From assembly GCA_002389645.1 (NCBI GenBank), contig DGQE01000035.1, positions 93,056 through 157,055 of the forward strand: a stretch of 64,000 nucleotides of DNA, given 5' to 3'. The position numbers were made by a program, and so were the translations under genes. Source of the stretch: Flavobacteriales bacterium UBA4422. Lineage in GTDB: Bacteria; Bacteroidota; Bacteroidia; Flavobacteriales_G; Salibacteraceae. Positions 58,857 through 64,000 of this stretch are shown one piece after another; position 1 is the stretch's first letter, and each line of letters begins with the position of its first letter. The notes beneath the pieces are model-generated. The model saw only the letters and a program-made list of their open reading frames with translations, was not told the DNA's origin and ran no database searches.

Positions 58857-60776
58857 CTACTTGTCATGTATAGAAATTTTTGAGACGAACTTATCAGATC
58901 CGTTTATCACCTCTAAAACGTATAGGCCCGAATTTAATTTAGGCAAAGACACTGAGATATTGGATTTACCTATGGTTGTAGAATCTGAATATTTGAAGTA
59001 TAGTTCACGTCCTTGAAGGTCCAATATACGAACCAAAGTAGGCATAGTGGATGTGCTAAAAAAAGTAATGTTGAAATTGCCGGAATTTGGATTGGGAACT
59101 ACTTTAAATGATTGATTTTTATTCCAAATTGGTTCGATACTGGTGCTGTTGTCTCCTGCTGTGTCCTCGATTATAAGAATTTGTTGGTTAACATTTAGAT
59201 TGTGCTCTACTTGCTTCCTTCCACCAGGCCAAATCACAATAATTGAATCAACTTTTTCTGCTAAGCCAAGACCAATATGAGCAGTTGTTTCATGCTGCGA
59301 TCTGTAGCTCGAACCCCCATCAACTTCTTGTACCCATTGATCTCCATCTACAAATATTTGAAGGTGGGCACCAAAACCATCTCTATTACTTTTTATGCCT
59401 TGAAGATCAACACGAATCCAGTTGTTGTTATTGGAAAGCTCATTCCTGAATAAAAGACTATTCGCCTCATAGGTAGTGTCTCTCCTTGCCATAGCCACAA
59501 ATATGTCAAGGTCACCATCATTGTCATAATCTCCGTATACCATAGCACGCCCCATTCCCTCGTCATCAATGCCTGCAGCAGCTGATATATCATCAAAGCC
59601 TCCGGTTTTATTGTTGAGATATAATTTGTTTGGATGACTGTTTGTTTTCGGAAGGAAAATTCCAATGTTTCCGTCTGCAACGAATAAATCTTGATACCGA
59701 TCATTGTCAATATCTAAAAATGCTGTTCCCCAGCTTATCTTAACTGCATCAACGTTAGGTAAAGAGTCATCCTCAACATTCAATTCTTCAGCAATGTTTA
59801 TGAATTGACCATTGCCTTGATTTTGCATGAGTATATTGCTATCAATTGATGTGAAGTAATAATCCAAATCCATATCATGATCATAATCTCCGATCGCGAC
59901 ACCCATTCCGTAGATTTCTTGATTCATGTTGCTGAACTCACCTTGATCTGAAAATGTATCCAACGGGAATTCATTTCTATAAAAACCATTAGGTTCAACC
60001 CAAAGCCCAAAATCGTTAATAGCCAGAGCGTCCATATCTGCGTCATTGTCATAGTCAGTGAAAGCTGGAACTAATCCACAACCGTCATCATCCACACCAT
60101 AGTCGGATGCCATTTCTGTAAAGGTCAAGTCACCATTGTTTATATACAACAGGTTGTCAAAGCAAGTATGAGCGTAGCCAATGGTTTCATTAGCTGAGTT
60201 TTTAATAAATTTAAACTCGTCTATCCAGCTAGTAACATATATGTCTAGATATCCATCTAAATTGACATCGCCAAATACTGCTCCATGTTTATGTCGATCT
60301 TCGTCATTGAATCCTGCAGTTTCTGAAATATCTGTGAATGTTCCGTTTCCATTATTGATGAATATCCCACTTTTTGAGCCATATCCTGTACATAAAAAAA
60401 TATCTCGATCACCATCATTGTCTATATCGCCAGTTGTTACGCCATAAGTTATTAAGCTTGCTGTAAAAGCAAGTTGCGAGAGATTCGTGACATCAGTAAA
60501 GTTGCCAGCCCCATCTCCAGCGAATAAGACATCATTTCGTGTGTCACCTCCCGTAACATACAAATCAAGGTTGCCATCATTGTTGTAGTCAAAAAAAGCT
60601 GCTCCCCCGCCAAAAAGTCTTATAGAATTCATAACGTGATTTATGCCCCCACTTTGACTAACTTCACTAAATGTAGTTTGCGCATTTGTGCTCAAATTAA
60701 TATGAACAATACAAAGTAGAAGAAAATAACCTAAACGATTTGTTGAGCAAAACGCCAAGTTTTCAGGGAGTTTCAT
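58857..60776 (-). CDS. T9SS-secreted VCBS/FG-GAP repeat protein with ASPIC-UnbV domain (CRTAC1-like)
   Basis: This 639-residue exported protein has a signal peptide, about seven beta-propeller repeats with calcium-binding DxDxDG-type loops (FDYNNDGNLDLYVT, GDIDNDGDRDIFLC, VNLDGYLDIYVT, DYDNDADMDALAI, DYDHDMDLDYYFT, DIDNDRYQDLFVA, GDYDNDGDLDIFVA), an ASPIC-UnbV domain (about 450-540: GFGAHLQIFVDG, IVIWPGG) and a T9SS type A tail (VVPNPNSGNFNITFF, LNSGLYVLEVI). It probably binds surfaces or carbohydrates outside the cell. It is divergent from the haloperoxidase-like gene. Confidence 0.9.
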   Translation of the reverse strand: MKLPENLAFCSTNRLGYFLLLCIVHINLSTNAQTTFSEVSQSGGINHVMNSIRLFGGGAAFFDYNNDGNLDLYVTGGDTRNDVLFAGDGAGNFTDVTNLSQLAFTASLITYGVTTGDIDNDGDRDIFLCTGYGSKSGIFINNGNGTFTDISETAGFNDEDRHKHGAVFGDVNLDGYLDIYVTSWIDEFKFIKNSANETIGYAHTCFDNLLYINNGDLTFTEMASDYGVDDDGCGLVPAFTDYDNDADMDALAINDFGLWVEPNGFYRNEFPLDTFSDQGEFSNMNQEIYGMGVAIGDYDHDMDLDYYFTSIDSNILMQNQGNGQFINIAEELNVEDDSLPNVDAVKISWGTAFLDIDNDRYQDLFVADGNIGIFLPKTNSHPNKLYLNNKTGGFDDISAAAGIDDEGMGRAMVYGDYDNDGDLDIFVAMARRDTTYEANSLLFRNELSNNNNWIRVDLQGIKSNRDGFGAHLQIFVDGDQWVQEVDGGSSYRSQHETTAHIGLGLAEKVDSIIVIWPGGRKQVEHNLNVNQQILIIEDTAGDNSTSIEPIWNKNQSFKVVPNPNSGNFNITFFSTSTMPTLVRILDLQGRELYFKYSDSTTIGKSNISVSLPKLNSGLYVLEVINGSDKFVSKISIHDK

Positions 60777-60826
60777 GAGTCAAGCTTTGTGACGAAGATC
60801 ACAATTATTTTTATTTTTTGCTTTGC

Positions 60827-60834
60827 TAACTTTG
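60827..60834 (+). promoter_or_regulatory. TAnnTTTG -7 element of the haloperoxidase-like gene
   Basis: TAACTTTG is a perfect -7 match, 38 bases before the ATG at 60873. It lies inside the longer frame that begins with GTG at 60789, so it supports the ATG at 60873. Confidence 0.45.
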
Positions 60835-60872
60835 ATTTTTTGTTCAAGGCCTATCTGCTAAATGCGCAAATC

Positions 60873-63752
60873 ATGAAATTATTTATTCGAGGTTCTTTTC
60901 TTTTCTTTTTTTCAATCTCTCTAACCACCTATAGCCAGCCTGTTCATCATTCAGTCGCAAGAGAATGGAATGAGGCTTTGTTGCATTCTATTCGAAAAGA
61001 TTTTGCCAGACCTACCGTTCATGCAAGAAATCTTTGGCACACATCTGTAGCTATGTATGATGCATGGGCAGCTTATACACCTGCTGCTGAGAATTATTTG
61101 TTAGGGAAAACTGTAGCTAATTACACCTGTCCATTTGATGGGATATCAGTAACCAAGAATCTGAAAAAATCTCAAGAAGAGGCTATTAGCTATGCTGCAT
61201 ATCGACTTTTAAAAAGCAGGTTCAAGCATTCACCAAACCTTGAAGAAACGTATGGTTATTTGGATTCGTTATTCGTGTTTTTGGGCTATGATTCAAATGT
61301 GGTTTCTACGGATTATAGTAATGGCGATCCAGCTGCTTTAGGAAACTATATTGCTCAAGAATTGATAAATTTTGGCCTACAAGACAGTGCTAACGAACAA
61401 GGCTCCTATGAAAATCAATATTATCAGCCAGTAAACCCACCTTTAGTTATGGCACTTTCAGGAAACCCTGAGATAGAAGACCCAAACAGATGGCAGCCTC
61501 TTACATTGGACGTATACATTGATCAATCGGGTAACATTATCCCTGGAGGTACGTCCTCTTGTCTAAGCCCCGAATGGGGAGAAGTAGTGCCTTTCTCACT
61601 TAGTCAGAATGATCTAACAACACAATTTCGGGATGGAAATGCCTACAAAGTATATCACGATCCTGGTCTCCCACCCTTGATTGACACACTGAATGGTGGG
61701 GCTGAGTCAGATCTATATAAAAAATCATTCACAATGGTCGCTAAATGGCAGTCCCATTTAGATACTGCAGATGGAGTTATGTGGGATATCTCGCCTGCTT
61801 CAATCGGTAATATTCCTTGGTATCCAAGTACTTATGATAGCTTGTTTTATTTCTACGATTATGAAAACGGTGGAGATAACAGTATGGGACATTCTTTGAA
61901 TCCATTTACTGGACAACCTTATACACCTCAAATGGTCCACCGAGCAGATTATGCAAGAGTATTGGCTGAATTTTGGGCCGATGGACCAGATTCGGAAACG
62001 CCTCCAGGTCATTGGTTTACTTTATTGAATTATGTGACAGATCACCCACAACACAACTCTAAATGGATGGGAGAAGGTCCCCTTAGGGATAACTTAGAAT
62101 GGGATGTAAAAACATATTTCACCATGGGAGGCGCCATGCACGATGCTGCAGTTTCGTGCTGGAGTATAAAGGGATGGTATGACTATATAAGGCCGGTATC
62201 AGCAATTCGGTACATGGCTGACCAAGGTCAATCTTCAGATACTACCCTGCCTAATTATTCAATAAATGGGCTTGCACTTGAGCCAGGCTTTATTGAAATT
62301 GTGGATTCTGCAGACGCAACCGCAGGTTCTCAATTCCAGAATGTTGGAAAAATTCAAATTCGAACTTGGATGGGTCCTGATTTTGTTTTGGACCCAGTAA
62401 TTGATCAGGCTGGAGTTGATTGGATTCTGGCAGAAAACTGGTGGTCTTTTCAACGTCCATCCTTTGTTGCTCCACCGTTTCCGGGATTTGTTTCTGGTCA
62501 CTCTACTTACTCCAGAGCTGCTGCTGAGATAATGGAAAAAATGACCGGAAGCGAATATTTTCCTGGTGGAATGGGAGAGTTTGTTGCCAAGAAAAATGAG
62601 TTTTTATTTTTTGAAGAAGGCCCTAGTGAAGATATTATTTTACAATGGGCAACATACAGAGATGCGTCAGATCAATGCAGTTTGTCGAGAATTTGGGGGG
62701 GCATTCACCCTCCTGTTGATGATATGCCAGGTCGTTTTATCGGAGAGTCCATTTCTGAAGAGGCATTTGCTCTGGCCAATTCTTATTGGGAAGACGATAC
62801 TACCGACCTTACAAGTGTTGACGCTAATATGGATTATATTTCTTCAATCGACACAGGTGTTGGAGCGTTTTCTATTATTTGCATATATGATAGACCAATG
62901 GACACGCTTTTGTCTCCAACGGTCTCATTTCCTAACGAGAATCCGCTTTTAATTTCTCTTTCAGTAAATAACGACCTCACAGGGTGGAATGATGAATTTA
63001 CTTATGTTGCCTATTACGATGTAATAGACGAAGGAGAAGTACTTTATAATATTGACGTAGAGGTATCAGGAGGTATTGACTTGAATGGGTTCATTCCAGA
63101 TGGAATCGTAATGCTTGATGAGTTTAGTATTGACATGGTTGAACCTAATGTGGTTTCTATAACTCCATCAGTTGATACAGTCAAGCGAGAGCAGTCAGGT
63201 CCTTCAGGATTTTCATTAACGGTGAATTTTGATGAGGCCATGCATAGATGGATGCAGCCAAATATTGAATTATCGCAGGAATCGAATACAAGTCTTACAC
63301 TGAACAGTAACGCTAGTGGTTGGATAAATGAACAGACTTTTGTGGCAAATTATGATGTAAGCCCTGACACTTGGAAATGGGATAATATAGAAGTTTCAGT
63401 TACTTCCACTAAGGACATGGCCGGCAATATTCATCCTATATATTCGGAGCAGGGTGTTTTCAGTATTAATGTTTTCCCACCACTAGGAGTAAACGAAGTT
63501 TTTAAGGAAGGGTCGTTTGTGGCATATCCAAACCCCGTCAAAATTGGCTCTACGCTCTCTGTCATTATATCGGAGAGTGAAGCAGAACAGCTTAAAGTCT
63601 ATGATATTGGTGGGCAATTGATAATGACAAAAGATATTCAAAATCATATGCGTGTTGAAATACCTACATTTAATTTTGACGCAGGCGAGTATATTTTAAC
63701 ACTAAAATCTTCGAGTAAAGACCTACAATCACAAATAATAGTTGTTTGGTAG
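60873..63752 (+). CDS. T9SS-secreted vanadium-haloperoxidase-like protein
   Basis: This 959-residue exported protein belongs to the vanadium-haloperoxidase/PAP2 family. The metal-site motifs are intact: K-x6-RP (K433, R440), SGH (S541-H543) and SR-x5-H (R606, H612). Beta-sandwich domains follow (about 640-870), then a T9SS type A tail (AYPNPVKIGSTLSVII, FDAGEYILTLKS). It could oxidise halides with peroxide or be a phosphatase; the sequence alone cannot separate these. The start at 60873 gives a signal peptide ending TTYSQ. Confidence 0.88.
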   Translation: MKLFIRGSFLFFFSISLTTYSQPVHHSVAREWNEALLHSIRKDFARPTVHARNLWHTSVAMYDAWAAYTPAAENYLLGKTVANYTCPFDGISVTKNLKKSQEEAISYAAYRLLKSRFKHSPNLEETYGYLDSLFVFLGYDSNVVSTDYSNGDPAALGNYIAQELINFGLQDSANEQGSYENQYYQPVNPPLVMALSGNPEIEDPNRWQPLTLDVYIDQSGNIIPGGTSSCLSPEWGEVVPFSLSQNDLTTQFRDGNAYKVYHDPGLPPLIDTLNGGAESDLYKKSFTMVAKWQSHLDTADGVMWDISPASIGNIPWYPSTYDSLFYFYDYENGGDNSMGHSLNPFTGQPYTPQMVHRADYARVLAEFWADGPDSETPPGHWFTLLNYVTDHPQHNSKWMGEGPLRDNLEWDVKTYFTMGGAMHDAAVSCWSIKGWYDYIRPVSAIRYMADQGQSSDTTLPNYSINGLALEPGFIEIVDSADATAGSQFQNVGKIQIRTWMGPDFVLDPVIDQAGVDWILAENWWSFQRPSFVAPPFPGFVSGHSTYSRAAAEIMEKMTGSEYFPGGMGEFVAKKNEFLFFEEGPSEDIILQWATYRDASDQCSLSRIWGGIHPPVDDMPGRFIGESISEEAFALANSYWEDDTTDLTSVDANMDYISSIDTGVGAFSIICIYDRPMDTLLSPTVSFPNENPLLISLSVNNDLTGWNDEFTYVAYYDVIDEGEVLYNIDVEVSGGIDLNGFIPDGIVMLDEFSIDMVEPNVVSITPSVDTVKREQSGPSGFSLTVNFDEAMHRWMQPNIELSQESNTSLTLNSNASGWINEQTFVANYDVSPDTWKWDNIEVSVTSTKDMAGNIHPIYSEQGVFSINVFPPLGVNEVFKEGSFVAYPNPVKIGSTLSVIISESEAEQLKVYDIGGQLIMTKDIQNHMRVEIPTFNFDAGEYILTLKSSSKDLQSQIIVVW

Positions 63753-63800
63753 TTTATCCCTTTCGCAGACTATTTTCGCAGCCCGTTTTTAATTTATTCA

Positions 63801-63888
63801 GGAGAGGTGGCAGAGTGGTTGAACGCGCACGCCTGGAAAGCGTGTTTACGGAAACGTAACGAGGGTTCGAATCCCTCTCTCTCCGCCA
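63801..63888 (+). tRNA. tRNA-Ser (anticodon GGA)
   Basis: The acceptor stem GGAGAGG (63801-63807) pairs with TCTCTCC (63878-63884). The anticodon stem CACGC/GCGTG surrounds the loop CTGGAAA, with GGA at 63835-63837, reading TCC/TCT serine codons. There is a long variable arm typical of tRNA-Ser, a T-arm with GGTTCGAATCC, discriminator G and an encoded CCA end. The 88-base length fits. Confidence 0.95.
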
Positions 63889-63896
63889 TTTAAACA

Positions 63897-63934
63897 AAGG
63901 GTTTCAGGATAATTAATTCTTGAGACCCTTTTTT
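63897..63934 (+). terminator. rho-independent terminator after tRNA-Ser
   Basis: GGGTTTCA (63899-63906) and TGAGACCC (63921-63928) pair with one G-T, flanked by AA and TT, followed by a run of T. It lies 9 bp past the tRNA 3' end. Confidence 0.75.
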
Positions 63935-63944
63935 AGTTAAAGGC

Positions 63945-63974
63945 ATTTGCATACTATTTGCATACAAAGTATGC
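63945..63974. repeat. direct ATTTGCATAC repeats plus an inverted copy; possible attachment region
   Basis: ATTTGCATAC occurs at 63945-63954 and again at 63956-63965, 11 bp apart, and GTATGC (63969-63974) is the inverse of GCATAC. An open frame starting at ATG 63971 (MLKTLALQLL) runs off the edge. Repeats of this kind next to a tRNA 3' end often belong to integrase-driven elements; no integrase is in the window, so this is inference. Confidence 0.35.
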
Positions 63975-64000
63975 TCAAAACATTGGCTTTACAATTGTTG

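Noticed and set aside
60789..60873. GTG start at 60789 for the haloperoxidase-like gene
   Set aside because: The first 28 residues precede a normal signal peptide, and a -7 element at 60827-60834 lies within them.
1..64000. CRISPR array, riboswitch, rRNA, prophage or defence island
   Set aside because: No regularly spaced direct repeats, no rRNA-like segments and no cas, restriction or phage structural motifs were seen among the proteins. Many open frames on the strand opposite real genes were left out as shadows.

Overview
The window looks like a chromosomal segment of a free-living, probably marine member of the Bacteroidetes (Flavobacteriales or a close relative). Five things point there. 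Several promoters carry the TAnnTTTG -7 element. Shine-Dalgarno sequences are scarce. Four proteins end in type IX secretion (T9SS) sorting domains. TonB-dependent and other outer-membrane beta-barrels are abundant. Families typical of the phylum are present (GSCFA, DUF5916, reprolysin-like T9SS protease). I see no plasmid, prophage body, CRISPR array or intact insertion sequence. The right edge, just after a tRNA-Ser gene, may be the start of an integrated element.

Layout. 1-8.1 kb: envelope proteins (coiled-coil membrane protein, large beta-barrel, OmpA lipoprotein), a decayed oligopeptide-binding lipoprotein gene, and tyrS. 8.1-11.1 kb: an arsenic operon, arsR-arsM-arsC-acr3, all on the minus strand. 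11.1-13.5 kb: small membrane and lipoprotein genes and a LuxE-like adenylate-forming enzyme. 13.5-22.3 kb: a likely phosphate-response module: Na/Pi cotransporter, small secreted protein, TonB-dependent receptor, beta-helix lipoprotein and a PhoB/PhoR-type two-component system. Two of its intergenic regions carry TTAACA-like repeats, one with four units at exactly 11-bp steps. 22.3-35.7 kb: housekeeping and surface genes. These include a T9SS metalloprotease that sits next to a lipoprotein resembling the protease's own N-terminal prodomain, and trmB, an alkyltransferase-like protein, a heptosyltransferase-like GT9, tatD, a porin and asparaginase.

35.7-58.8 kb is a large surface-glycan locus. 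It holds two TMTC-like TPR membrane proteins, an MBOAT O-acyltransferase with an SGNH-like partner that has a very lysine-rich tail, at least seven glycosyltransferases, four sulfotransferases and a Wzm/Wzt-type ABC exporter. Together these suggest an O-acylated, sulfated polysaccharide or glycan assembled in the cytoplasm and exported by an ABC transporter. The initiating sugar-phosphate transferase, PAPS synthesis and outer-membrane export genes are not in the window. 58.8-63.8 kb: two divergent T9SS cargo genes, a VCBS/ASPIC-UnbV repeat protein and a vanadium-haloperoxidase-like protein with intact metal-binding motifs. 63.8-64 kb: tRNA-Ser(GGA), a terminator and repeats that may be an attachment-site region.

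Gene packing is tight. Four of ten convergent gene pairs interlock at a 4-bp palindrome (CTAG or TTAA) that supplies both stop codons. Several -7 boxes lie only a few bases from the start codon, which suggests leaderless mRNAs. All functional assignments come from reading the sequence and knowledge of the families; no database search was run.
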